Notes under the pieces: generated by a model
The model's input: the letters and a program-made list of their open reading frames with translations, nothing else
Told to the model about the DNA's origin: nothing
Database searches by the model: none
Translations under genes and position numbers: made by a program
Source: Lentimonas sp. CC4
GTDB taxonomy: Bacteria > Verrucomicrobiota > Verrucomicrobiia > Opitutales > Coraliomargaritaceae
Direction of reading: 5' to 3'
DNA: 64,000 nucleotides
Assembly: GCF_902728235.1 (NCBI RefSeq)
Contig: NZ_CACVBO010000001.1
Location: forward strand, 1 to 64,000
In this document: positions 25,405 to 33,440 of the stretch, in pieces
Position numbering within the stretch: position 1 is the stretch's first letter
How the letters are laid out: each line of letters begins with the position of its first letter

Positions 25405-25812
25405 ATGAAACAGACAGTAATGCTACTCACCGTTCTTTTGATTGTATCGAAATCTTTCTCAGCAGCACCAGATCTCCCTTTAGTTCAATTGCATGACACC
25501 AAAGAAATGACGGAATTCTTCGAGAAGCAACTCGATGACTTTCTAGTTTTTGACCATATAGAATTTGATGATGCAGGCAATGAACACATCCGAGATTCCT
25601 TACGTAAATTCATCCTATCTAATTTACAAAAAATGAAAGTAGATGACAGAAATATGATGATGTCGTCTAATCTATATAGAAGCGACAAGATTACCAGAAT
25701 TGAGCTTATGCATAAGCACACTCATGTGGGAGTGGTAACTATATTCGATGACTCTGTATATACGCTACAATTCATACATAATAATAAAAGATATAATACA
25801 GCAATTCGGTAG
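25405..25812 (+). CDS. cassette 15: secreted protein with signal peptide
   Basis: 135 residues. Signal peptide MKQTVMLLTVLLIVSKSFSAAPD, cleaved probably after FSA. The mature part is charged and helical (EMTEFFEKQLDDFLVFDHIEFDD, DSLRKFILSNLQKMKVDDRN) with a C-terminal beta-rich end (HVGVVTIFDDSVYTLQFIHN). Very AT-rich codon use (TATATA, AATAATAAAAG), different from the flanking chromosome. No family recognised. Confidence 0.74.
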   Translation: MKQTVMLLTVLLIVSKSFSAAPDLPLVQLHDTKEMTEFFEKQLDDFLVFDHIEFDDAGNEHIRDSLRKFILSNLQKMKVDDRNMMMSSNLYRSDKITRIELMHKHTHVGVVTIFDDSVYTLQFIHNNKRYNTAIR

Positions 25813-25825
25813 TATAAAAAACCGA

Positions 25826-25912
25826 GCACAACCAATCGATGGCGACACGTTCAGCTAACGTGCCATTATCCATACTCCATGTGACATCGGCTCGCTTCAC
25901 GCCGCGTTAGCT
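25826..25912 (+). other. attC15
   Basis: GCACAAC matches the complement of entry core GATGTGC at six of seven bases; ends with GTTAGCT. 87 bases, with an internal AGCTAACGTGCC arm. Confidence 0.82.
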
Positions 25913-25930
25913 CAAGAAAGAATCATCACC

Positions 25931-26341
25931 ATGTCAGGCGAAAGTAATCTAAGTAAACTTCTATCAAATTTATCTCCGGCCTTGTTAGCCGGGGAGTTTG
26001 TCTTCTTATCCTTTAGAGGCTCCCATTATGGCGATCATGCAGACTTGGAGCCCATCGCATCTGTAATGGAATGCGAAGGACTCACGCTCGTCATCCCTAG
26101 GCAAAAGGCTGAAGAACACGGGTTCGAGTATGAGTCAGCCTTCAGGGCCATCACGCTAAATGTTCATTCAAGCCTAGAGGCGGTTGGTTTAACGGCAGCC
26201 ATTTCAAGTAAGCTTTCTGAGTATGGGGTGAGTGCGAATGTGATTGCCGGATATTTCCACGATCATATTTTTGTCCCGAATACCTTGGCAGAGCAAGCAG
26301 TGGTGGCGATCAACGAGCTTTCTCGCCCACGAGACGAATGA
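25931..26341 (+). CDS. ACT-domain protein (DUF2241-like)
   Basis: 136 residues. The sequence MSGESNLSKLLSNLSPALLAGEFVFLSF, EGLTLVIPRQKAEEHGFEYES, FRAITLNVHSSLEAVGLTAAIS and GYFHDHIFVP matches the two-ACT-domain family once called DUF2241, small soluble proteins thought to bind amino acids. It begins just after the last core GTTAGCT, but no complementary AGCTAAC core follows its stop, so it is either a terminal cassette whose attC is lost or the first chromosomal gene after the array. Confidence 0.85.
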   Translation: MSGESNLSKLLSNLSPALLAGEFVFLSFRGSHYGDHADLEPIASVMECEGLTLVIPRQKAEEHGFEYESAFRAITLNVHSSLEAVGLTAAISSKLSEYGVSANVIAGYFHDHIFVPNTLAEQAVVAINELSRPRDE

Positions 26342-26398
26342 CCACCGAAACGCCGAACAAGACGACTTAGGAAATACGGACAAGCAGCATTCCTAGTC

Positions 26399-27391
26399 TC
26401 AGCTTTGCATCGGCTCGCTTCGCACCAATGCTTCCGCGGTGCGACCAATCAGTTGGTCGCCTTGCGCCATCGGATAACCACGAAGAAACTCTGCGACTGG
26501 CAACATCCGCGCCCCGGGGCGTTGCAGCTCATGAAAGCAGATCACGCCCTCGCCGGTCGCCACGCGAACGGCCGGCTCAGTGCTGAGCACAGTGCCAGGC
26601 CCAGCAGACGCTAATCCATCGAGCTCGACACTGGCAGCGCCGACCTTGATGCGCGACTCGCCATGATCGAAATACCCACCGGGCCACGGGGTAAACGCCC
26701 GCAAGCGGTCATAAATCTCAGATGCTGACAGCGAAAAATCGACCGCGCCGTCTTCCTTTGTCATTTTACGACAATACGTGACCTGACTCAAATCCTGCTC
26801 AGTCACCTGCAACTCGCCAGCAAGCATCGCCGAGAGATTGCGGCGCAGCAGCGGCACCACGGCCTCGCCAACTTTAACTCGTAGCTCTGGCCCAGTATCC
26901 TGATCGCCAATGCAAACTGTTTCAAAGTCCGCAACCGCTCCGGCATCCATCTCTTTGACGACTTGCATCAACCCGACGCCGGTCTCGGCATCGCCGCTGG
27001 CCAGCGCAGTCTCGACTGGCGACGCCCCTCGGTATTTCGGCAGCAGTGAGCCGTGAAAATTCCACATCCCTTGAGGCGCTGCCTCGCGGAGCGATTTCTG
27101 CAAGAAATGCCCATACGCCATGACCAGCGAGACCGCCGTCTGCTCTGCCTGCATCCAATCGGCCAATTCGCGTGTCGGTTTTTCCGGCTGCAGTAGCTCG
27201 ACGCCATTTTCCGTCGCCCAGGCTGCCACAGGATTGGGCTGCAGCTTTTTACCACGCCCCTGCCGACGATCTGGCTGCGAGACGACCGCGCGCAGCACAC
27301 ACGCACCTGCAGCGTCATGCTTCAAGTAGTTGAGCACTGGCAAACAGATCGCATCGGATCCAAAGAAAACAATATTGGGCAACTCACTCAT
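26399..27391 (-). CDS. fmt: methionyl-tRNA formyltransferase
   Basis: 330 residues. It formylates initiator Met-tRNA with 10-formyl-tetrahydrofolate. Catalytic features are visible: N and H in WNFHGSLLPKYRGASPVE and D in VVKEMDAGAVAD; the C-terminal OB-type domain runs from about 215 (TKEDGAVDFSLSASEIYDRLRAFTPWPGGYF). Start ATG 27391 gives MSELPNIVFFGSD, the usual N-terminal Rossmann strand. def is not next to it, as is common elsewhere. It lies directly right of the integron. Confidence 0.95.
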   Translation of the reverse strand: MSELPNIVFFGSDAICLPVLNYLKHDAAGACVLRAVVSQPDRRQGRGKKLQPNPVAAWATENGVELLQPEKPTRELADWMQAEQTAVSLVMAYGHFLQKSLREAAPQGMWNFHGSLLPKYRGASPVETALASGDAETGVGLMQVVKEMDAGAVADFETVCIGDQDTGPELRVKVGEAVVPLLRRNLSAMLAGELQVTEQDLSQVTYCRKMTKEDGAVDFSLSASEIYDRLRAFTPWPGGYFDHGESRIKVGAASVELDGLASAGPGTVLSTEPAVRVATGEGVICFHELQRPGARMLPVAEFLRGYPMAQGDQLIGRTAEALVRSEPMQS

Positions 27392-27393
27392 AC

Positions 27394-27447
27394 TAATTCC
27401 TAATTCCTAATTCCTAATTCTTAATTCTTAATTCTTAATTCTTAATT
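27394..27447. repeat. heptamer tandem repeat (TAATTCY)n
   Basis: About seven units of TAATTCC or TAATTCT in a row between the fmt start and the exonuclease stop, reaching the last codons of the latter. A member of the degenerate heptamer repeats seen through the window. Confidence 0.85.
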
Positions 27448-28104
27448 AAACAGGTCTTGTTGTCCCATCGAGTCGCGCGCCGCGTCCGTCGAGGAACTTT
27501 GTAAAAACAACCAACGCAGGCTCATCGCTTGTAGCTCCGGCTCTTCGTAGAGTCGGCGCAGCAGTAAGGCAGAGGCCAGCGTATCGTAAAGTGCGCAGTG
27601 GTAGCGTTGTCGTTTCTCGGGGCAATACAGTTTTGCCTGCGCATCCAAATCAGCCTGCAAATCGAACAGCTCAATCAAATCGCCGAGCTTATGACTCTCC
27701 AGCTGCGGGTAGATTCCGCGATACAAATACAAGGTATCGAGCCACGGCCCCCAAGTCGCGGTGCTTTGCCCCTCTTCGGCGAAGTTCGGCGAATTACGAG
27801 GATATGGCCAAACCGTGCGCAGTAACCCATCTTCCACCGCAGCGTTATGGGCGCAGAGTGGCCCCGTTTCTCGGAGTTCCGCAAAGAACGACCATTCGGC
27901 ATCGAACAGTGCTTCCGCGCTGGCAACCTCCTCAGAGATCCCATGTTGCTGGCGATCACGGTCACTAATCGTGCCGATCGGCGCACACAAGCGTGTGTGA
28001 GCCGCCACGATCTTTGCTCCGAGTAGAGTCACCACGCCATACTCAACAATACCGCTTTGGCGGCTGCCTTCGAAATCAATCACATGTATGGGGGTCGCTA
28101 TCAC
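27442..28104 (-). CDS. DnaQ-like 3'-5' exonuclease
   Basis: 220 residues. Exonuclease motifs: ExoI VIDFEGS (D, E), ExoII AHNAAVEDGLL (D) and ExoIII YHCALYDTLASALLL (H and D), so a DEDDh-type enzyme. The family includes proofreading subunits and exonuclease X-like enzymes; this one is stand-alone, with no polymerase or UvrC-like domain. The C terminus (SSTDAARDSMGQQDLFN) ends with a QxDLF-like clamp-binding motif, suggesting contact with the sliding clamp. It is 50 bases upstream of fmt on the same strand. Confidence 0.85.
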   Translation of the reverse strand: MIATPIHVIDFEGSRQSGIVEYGVVTLLGAKIVAAHTRLCAPIGTISDRDRQQHGISEEVASAEALFDAEWSFFAELRETGPLCAHNAAVEDGLLRTVWPYPRNSPNFAEEGQSTATWGPWLDTLYLYRGIYPQLESHKLGDLIELFDLQADLDAQAKLYCPEKRQRYHCALYDTLASALLLRRLYEEPELQAMSLRWLFLQSSSTDAARDSMGQQDLFN

Positions 28105-28218
28105 GGGGGAGAACGTTGTTCCGAGTGCGATAGCACGACAAGACCGGATTTCACAAAGTGAAAGACCGGACCACGTCGAACGTCGAACATCGAATGCAGG
28201 GAATTCTTCAAGTGTGGC

Positions 28219-28236
28219 ACAGGCATTCCTGCCTGT
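28219..28236. repeat. palindrome ACAGGCATTCCTGCCTGT
   Basis: Variant of the ACAGACATTCC palindrome with both stem partners changed (A-T to G-C), keeping the fold. A second copy is at 28474-28490. Confidence 0.82.
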
Positions 28237-28296
28237 TCTTTATACACATCTGCTCTTCAGTCGCTCTACCTGCGTCTGAACCATTCCGACTGCTGG

Positions 28297-28447
28297 TTAA
28301 ACCGCCCGTTCCCTACGGTCACTAGAGTTCGCAGAGGACGCGGAGGGGGTGACGCAGAGCATTTCACGCAGCCCTCCCCATCTCCTCGGCGCACTCAGCG
28401 ATCTCTGCGGTTAAACCTTTTTACCAGTTTTAGTCGCAGGTTGGTAT
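28297..28447 (+). repeat. dispersed ~220-bp repeat, partial copy C
   Basis: Matches the right part of copies A and B from TTAACCGCCCG onward; the stretch GACGCAGAGCATTTCACG to ACCAGTTTTAGTCGCA is almost unchanged, while the segment after CCGCCCG differs. Confidence 0.78.
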
Positions 28448-28473
28448 TAGAGGCTAGAGATGTGTATAAACTT

Positions 28474-28490
28474 CAGGCATTCCTGCCTGT
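28474..28490. repeat. palindrome CAGGCATTCCTGCCTG
   Basis: GC-type copy of the small palindrome, 17 bases left of an AT-type copy on the other strand (28507-28524). Confidence 0.8.
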
Positions 28491-28506
28491 TACCTCCGAC
28501 GACCTA

Positions 28507-28524
28507 ACAGACAGGAATGTCTGT
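28507..28524. repeat. palindrome ACAGACAGGAATGTCTGT
   Basis: Reverse complement of the AT-type palindrome. It creates a false upstream start (GTCTGTATC frame) for the following gene. Confidence 0.82.
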
Positions 28525-28624
28525 ATCACGGCTTCTCCTATCAAAAAATCGCCTGACTCTACGGTTGCCAGCGCGGGAATCACTGACCAAATTGCTCGAT
28601 TTTAAACACGCACACACAGCAGAT

Positions 28625-29413
28625 ATGTCAGAACTTACACGCGCTCAAAAAGACGAATTCATTGAATTTATTGCCTATCTTTGCGAAGAGGCCTCCAAAG
28701 AAATCCTCCCTCACTACGGGCCGGATGTTGAAATCGAGCGCAAGTCCGACAAGACACCGGTCACATTGGCAGACCAAAATGCCGAGAAGCGTATCCGCGA
28801 AATCCTCGCTGAGCGCTATCCGGAGCACGGTATCATTGGAGAAGAATACGGCAGCGAGCGTGACGACGCGGACTTCGTTTGGGTGCTCGATCCAGTCGAT
28901 GGCACCAAATCGTTCATCTCAGGGGTGCCGCTTTTCGCGACGTTGATCGCCCTGCTCTATAAGGGGCGCCCAGTCATCGGCGCAATCAACCAGCCAGTGC
29001 TCAAGCAACTCGTGATCGGCGACTGCGAGACCACGACACTCAACGGCAAGCCTGTCTCTGGACGCGAGGCCTGCCCACTTGCAGAAGCAACCCTTTGCAC
29101 CACAGATCCAATCCGCACCACGCTTTGGCAGAACAACGCCGACTGGACAGCACTACCTCCGAAGACAGCACTCTACCGCTCATGGGGCGACGCAGGTGGC
29201 TACATCCTACTCTGCTCTGGATTCACCGACATCATGTGTGATCCGATGATGGAGATTTGGGACTGCGCTGCGATTATCCCTTGCCTACAAGGCGCGGGCT
29301 TCAAAGTGACTGGCTGGAAAGGTGGCGACGCCTTCGACGAGCGCTGCATCATCGCAGCAAAAGCGCCACTACATGACGAAGTCATGGCGACATTGTATCC
29401 GGACGGACAGTAA
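28625..29413 (+). CDS. inositol monophosphatase family (histidinol-phosphatase-like)
   Basis: 262 residues from ATG 28625 (MSELTRAQKDEFIEFIAYL); the frame is open from 28517 but that part is repeat DNA. Metal site motifs: GEEYGSE, WVLDPVDGTKSFISGVP and EIWDCAA. These define the Mg-dependent FIG superfamily. The length and DGTKSFISGVPLFATLIAL resemble the HisN branch that removes phosphate from histidinol phosphate, so that is the favoured role; inositol or other sugar phosphates remain possible. No his genes are adjacent. Confidence 0.88.
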   Translation: MSELTRAQKDEFIEFIAYLCEEASKEILPHYGPDVEIERKSDKTPVTLADQNAEKRIREILAERYPEHGIIGEEYGSERDDADFVWVLDPVDGTKSFISGVPLFATLIALLYKGRPVIGAINQPVLKQLVIGDCETTTLNGKPVSGREACPLAEATLCTTDPIRTTLWQNNADWTALPPKTALYRSWGDAGGYILLCSGFTDIMCDPMMEIWDCAAIIPCLQGAGFKVTGWKGGDAFDERCIIAAKAPLHDEVMATLYPDGQ

Positions 29414-29445
29414 GATTGCATTTGATAAGATCTTACACATAATAG

Positions 29446-31284
29446 GTGTTAAACCTCATAAAAGTGCCTTCGATTTTTCAACACGCAAAACAAGCTGCAA
29501 GTGCAGCAAAGGATTATAACGTTCTAGACTTCTTCCCGATCCGTAAATCGCTCGGTGAATATAAGCAGAATTTCAAAGATTGCTTGCTCGGCGACACCCG
29601 AGCAGGCGTCAACGTCGCGCTGTTGGCCTTCCCGCAAGGGATGGCCTACGCGCTGATAGCTGGCTTACCGATCCAATACGGCATCTACGGCTCGGCCATC
29701 GCGGCGATGGTCGCGCCGATATTTGCAAAGACTCACTTCATTACCCTAGGGCCGACCAACGCGACCTCGGTCATGTTGCTCAGCGCCTTTGCCAGCCTAG
29801 GCATTGTCGGGCAAGAAATGCTCGGTCTCGTGCCATTGCTGATCCTCATGGTCGGCTTGTTCATCGTAATTGGTGCCTATTTCAAAGTCGCCAACTTTGT
29901 CCAATACATTTCCCGCTCAGTCATCACCGGCTACATCTCAGCAGCCGCACTCCTGATTATTGCGAATCAGGTGCCCAAGGCCTTAGGCTTGGAACTCCCG
30001 CGAAAAGGAGCGACATTCTACGACTCCCTCACACTCATCGCCTCAAATATCGAGACGATACATTGGGCGACCGTAGGCATCAGTCTCGCCACTGCGGCAC
30101 TCTACATTCTCTTCAACCGCTACTACAAAAAGCTACCAAACGTCGCAATCTGCCTGATTACACTCTCAGTTGCTGCCGAATGGATTGTTGGTCGCAGCGC
30201 GGGGGTATCTTTCCTATCAGGGATCAACGCATCAGACTGGTCCTTTCAAGCGCCAAATTTCTCACTCAGTAACATCCAGCTACTCGCCAGCCCCGCACTT
30301 GCGATCGCCTTGCTGTGCATCTTAGAAGGTATTTCTATTGGCAAATCACTCGCGGCCAAAACAGGCTCACGCCTCGATGCCAATCAAGCGATGTTCTCAA
30401 TTGGCATGGCAAACATCGGTTGCGCGTTCTTTTCGGGCATGCCTGCCTCTGGCTCATTGACCCGCTCTTCCCTGAGCGAAAGCAGCGGAGGACGCACCGT
30501 ATCGGCCAGCTTTATCAGCGGCGTGATTGTCTGTATTGGTGCCTTCGTGCTAGGGCCCTACACACGCTTCATCCCCCAAAGTGCCCTCGCCGTGCTTGTC
30601 ATCGCAATTGGTATCTCGCTACTCAACAAGCACGCCATCCGCATCGTCACCCGCTCCACAAAATCAGACGCCATGGTCTTCGGCACCACCTTTGTCAGTG
30701 GCCTACTCATGCCACTCGATATGGCGATCTATATTGGCGTCGGCATTTCCATTATTCTCTTCCTCAAGAAAGTCGCTCGCCCAGAGATGGTCGAATATGC
30801 ATTTAATGACGAAGGCCACCTCGCCGCAGTTGAAACCCCGGAGCAACGTGGCACGCCCGAAGTGTCGATCGTGCACGTCGAAGGCGAACTCTTCTTCGGC
30901 GCAGCCGATCTATTTCGCGATCAAATGCGCCGTATCTGCGAAGACCCGAACCTAAAAATCGTCGTCCTTAAAATGCGTAATGCGCATAACATGGATGCCA
31001 CCGCAGTCATGGCACTCGAGGAACTGATCCTCTACATGGAGGAAAAAGGCCGCTATCTGATCCTCAGCGAAGTGAAAGCGGACATGATCAAAGTCCTCAA
31101 AAATTCGGGGCTCTACAAAATCATTGAAGAGCGCAATATCTTCACCGACGAACCGAGCAACCCCACACTTTCGACTGCCAAAGCACTCAAACGCGCCAAA
31201 GAACACATGGGCGACACCGTGGCCAACGTCTCGATCTACGTCGATCCAGTGAAGGACAAACAGAAAAAAGGCGAACGCACCTAA
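29446..31284 (+). CDS. SulP-family anion permease with STAS domain
   Basis: 612 residues. Ten to twelve membrane segments in the first 420 residues, with the SulP signature region (LLAFPQGMAYALIAGLPIQYGIYGS), followed by a cytoplasmic STAS domain (about 470-575, VSIVHVEGELFFGAADLF...NAHNMDATAVMALEEL). Substrate could be sulfate, bicarbonate or another anion. Start is GTG at 29446 or GTG at 29464; neither has a strong ribosome site. A short extension after STAS is basic. Confidence 0.92.
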   Translation: MLNLIKVPSIFQHAKQAASAAKDYNVLDFFPIRKSLGEYKQNFKDCLLGDTRAGVNVALLAFPQGMAYALIAGLPIQYGIYGSAIAAMVAPIFAKTHFITLGPTNATSVMLLSAFASLGIVGQEMLGLVPLLILMVGLFIVIGAYFKVANFVQYISRSVITGYISAAALLIIANQVPKALGLELPRKGATFYDSLTLIASNIETIHWATVGISLATAALYILFNRYYKKLPNVAICLITLSVAAEWIVGRSAGVSFLSGINASDWSFQAPNFSLSNIQLLASPALAIALLCILEGISIGKSLAAKTGSRLDANQAMFSIGMANIGCAFFSGMPASGSLTRSSLSESSGGRTVSASFISGVIVCIGAFVLGPYTRFIPQSALAVLVIAIGISLLNKHAIRIVTRSTKSDAMVFGTTFVSGLLMPLDMAIYIGVGISIILFLKKVARPEMVEYAFNDEGHLAAVETPEQRGTPEVSIVHVEGELFFGAADLFRDQMRRICEDPNLKIVVLKMRNAHNMDATAVMALEELILYMEEKGRYLILSEVKADMIKVLKNSGLYKIIEERNIFTDEPSNPTLSTAKALKRAKEHMGDTVANVSIYVDPVKDKQKKGERT

Positions 31285-31292
31285 CACTTCAG

Positions 31293-31865
31293 ATGACTAT
31301 CATTATGGTTCATGGTATCTGGGATAAAGGCACCGTCTATCGACGGATGGCCCAGTATCTAAGCGAGCAAGGCCACAACTGCTACTACCCCGACCTCGAA
31401 CCCGCCAACGGCCGGCATGGCCTCGCCGACTTAGCCGAAAAGCTGCAGACGTATATTAACCAAAAGATAGGCACCGACACTCCATTTGCCTTAATTGGAT
31501 TCAGTATGGGCACCGTCATCTCACGCTACTATTTACAATGCCTCGGTGGCGCCTCACGAGTGAGCCACTTCTTTAGTATCTCCGGCCCTCTACGTGGCAC
31601 ATTAACTGCATATTTATGGCCAGGTAAAGCGAGCCGTGATATGCGCTTTCGGAGCAAGCTACTGCAACAGCTCAATAACGACACCGTGACTTTAAAGGGC
31701 ATCACGATCCATAGCTATCGCACGCCTTTTGATTTATTAATCATCCCCGCTCGCAGTTCACACTGGGAACTGGCCGACGACAACCATATCGTCCCAGAGA
31801 TATTCCATCACCGCATGCTCATCAGCCCAAGAGTGCATCAACACATCGCAGACACTTTGGGGTAG
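31293..31865 (+). CDS. alpha/beta hydrolase, lipase/esterase-like
   Basis: 190 residues. The oxyanion strand IIMVHGIWD at the N terminus, the nucleophile elbow GFSMG (Ser71), and H near the C terminus (SSHWELADDNH) give a complete-looking catalytic set. It resembles short lipases/PGAP1-like esterases. No signal peptide, so cytoplasmic. It starts 8 bases after the SulP gene and is probably co-transcribed. Confidence 0.85.
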   Translation: MTIIMVHGIWDKGTVYRRMAQYLSEQGHNCYYPDLEPANGRHGLADLAEKLQTYINQKIGTDTPFALIGFSMGTVISRYYLQCLGGASRVSHFFSISGPLRGTLTAYLWPGKASRDMRFRSKLLQQLNNDTVTLKGITIHSYRTPFDLLIIPARSSHWELADDNHIVPEIFHHRMLISPRVHQHIADTLG

Positions 31866-31927
31866 AATACCAAAGACAGATAATCCTGCCACACTCCCAC
31901 ATCCATGTTGCTCTGCTTGACCGTGAC

Positions 31928-33277
31928 TTACCGAGGCTTACCAAACCGCAGACGATAGAGCATAAAAACGACGCACACAGTTACCAGAAAATACCACGGG
32001 AACCATCCCAACGATTCAACAAACACTGTATGCTCAAACGCAAGTCCACCGGACTCCCCTGCTTGCTCATACCCAGACCGGATCGATGTAATTAGCCCAG
32101 CATACATCAACGACACTGCACCATAGATAAAATTCGTCGATAGCCCGCGAAAGCTCAATACCGTCGCGCGCTGCTCAGAAGGCGCCACATCATTTAAATA
32201 GCGGCTCACGAAATACCCAGTCATCTGAATGCCCGCATACAGTAGGATCGTCGGTAAAATCCCCCAATAAGGAATCGCCATCGACAGCCCGACCAAACCG
32301 AGCAACACCCCCACACATACCGTCAAAAAGTTCTGCAAGGGCGAATACTTATCGGCTAATAATCGCGCAAGCCGCGGCACAAAGGCTCCCATCAGCGCCA
32401 TTCCTGAGCCAATCAGTCCATAACTCGCAATCGGAAGATCGATCACATTCCAATATTCACTGGCCAGCGTCAAAAACTGCCGCACGACACTGTCCAAAAC
32501 CATCGCCGCCAAGAACACACCAAAGGGGAAGGCCGTTAGCCAAACCCATCGCGACGCAGCGATCGATTGCCGCCAAGACTTCGCCAACGTTGCACGCACA
32601 CTGACCTGATCTGCAAGCGCTTGCTCCTGCATACGTAGTGCCATTGCCAATACAATTAACGCCGAAAGAAAGGACAAAAAGATAGGCACCTTCACCAACT
32701 GCCCTTGCTCCACCAAATGTGACGAACCACAAAACTGCAGCACCGCATTGACCATGTCGGCATCGTAAACCGCCGCACCGATCATCATTGCAAAAAAGAA
32801 TGCCAGCGAGGTATCGCGCTGCACGCGCTCCAAAACACGCCCCCAACGGTCCTTCTGCCCCGCAGCCTTCAGCGAGTCATACGCCAAGGCCTCATCCGCA
32901 CCACTGGCAGCCGCCTCCGCCGCGCCACTCAAGACACGATTCACAACAAACAGACTAAACAACAAAGGCCCACCACCAATCGGTGCGACCAGTAGCACCG
33001 CCATTTCAAGCACCATCAACACCCCCGCTAAGATCAACAACTTACGCCGTCCCAGCGTATCGGCCAACGCTCCCGAAGGCACCTCAAGCAGAACGATCGT
33101 CGCCGCCCATATCCCATTTAAAATACCAAACTGCTCGAGCGTCAGACCATAGTCCAAAAACAGCAATGCATAGACGGGGTAGTAAAACCGCGCCGAGAAA
33201 AACATGCGAAACACTGTAAACGCACGCACATTGCGCTGGGCGGTCTTCTCTAGATTAGGCTCAGCCATTACAGTCAT
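31928..33277 (-). CDS. major facilitator superfamily transporter
   Basis: 449 residues (or 446 from MAEPNLEK at 33268). Twelve predicted membrane segments; the MFS loop 2-3 motif is present as GALADTLGRRKLL. A long central loop and additional charged stretch (residues 135-160, KAAGQKDRWGRVLERVQRD) resemble drug/unknown-substrate MFS groups. No substrate can be given. Confidence 0.9.
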   Translation of the reverse strand: MTVMAEPNLEKTAQRNVRAFTVFRMFFSARFYYPVYALLFLDYGLTLEQFGILNGIWAATIVLLEVPSGALADTLGRRKLLILAGVLMVLEMAVLLVAPIGGGPLLFSLFVVNRVLSGAAEAAASGADEALAYDSLKAAGQKDRWGRVLERVQRDTSLAFFFAMMIGAAVYDADMVNAVLQFCGSSHLVEQGQLVKVPIFLSFLSALIVLAMALRMQEQALADQVSVRATLAKSWRQSIAASRWVWLTAFPFGVFLAAMVLDSVVRQFLTLASEYWNVIDLPIASYGLIGSGMALMGAFVPRLARLLADKYSPLQNFLTVCVGVLLGLVGLSMAIPYWGILPTILLYAGIQMTGYFVSRYLNDVAPSEQRATVLSFRGLSTNFIYGAVSLMYAGLITSIRSGYEQAGESGGLAFEHTVFVESLGWFPWYFLVTVCVVFMLYRLRFGKPR

Positions 33278-33362
33278 TCGATCTCATGAGTATTCACACA
33301 ACTTGGCCAGCAGAACCATACATCGCAAGCCGAGAGCCATAGTTTATACGATAGAAAGTGAC

Positions 33363-33380
33363 ACAGACATTCCTGTCTGC
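33363..33380. repeat. palindrome ACAGACATTCCTGTCTGC
   Basis: Copy of the 18-bp palindrome with one end mismatch, between the MFS gene start and the rnhB stop. Confidence 0.8.
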
Positions 33381-33440
33381 CCCGATTCCAAGCAACAGCA
33401 TGAACGGACCTCAGCTGGAGATGGCGCTGCAAAGCCTATA

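Larger units (their letters stand above)
16970..25911 (+). mobile_element. integron cassette array, 15 bordered cassettes
   Basis: Successive cassettes each begin just after the G of a GTTnnnn or GATnnnn core and end in an attC whose first core is the reverse complement: for example GTTCGAA/TTCGAAC, GATCTCA/TGAGATC, GATATAC/GTATATC, GATCACA/TGTGATC, GTTCTAG/CTAGAAC, GTTATGA/TCATAAC, GTTGGGC/GCCCAAC, GTTCTGC/GCAGAAC, GTTGGAC/GTCCAAC and GATCTGA/TCAGATC. This is the expected signature of circular cassettes joined by IntI. Genes all read rightwards. The array is interrupted by a group II intron at 20565-22472. The A/T-rich codon use of the cassette genes differs from the flanking chromosome. Confidence 0.93.
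28105..28624. other. intergenic region with several repeat families
   Basis: No gene supported. Contains a heptamer tract (28175-28196, GTCGAACGTCGAACATCG), GC-type palindromes at 28219-28236 and 28474-28490, part of the ~220-bp repeat (28297-28447) and the AT-type palindrome at 28507-28524. Confidence 0.8.
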
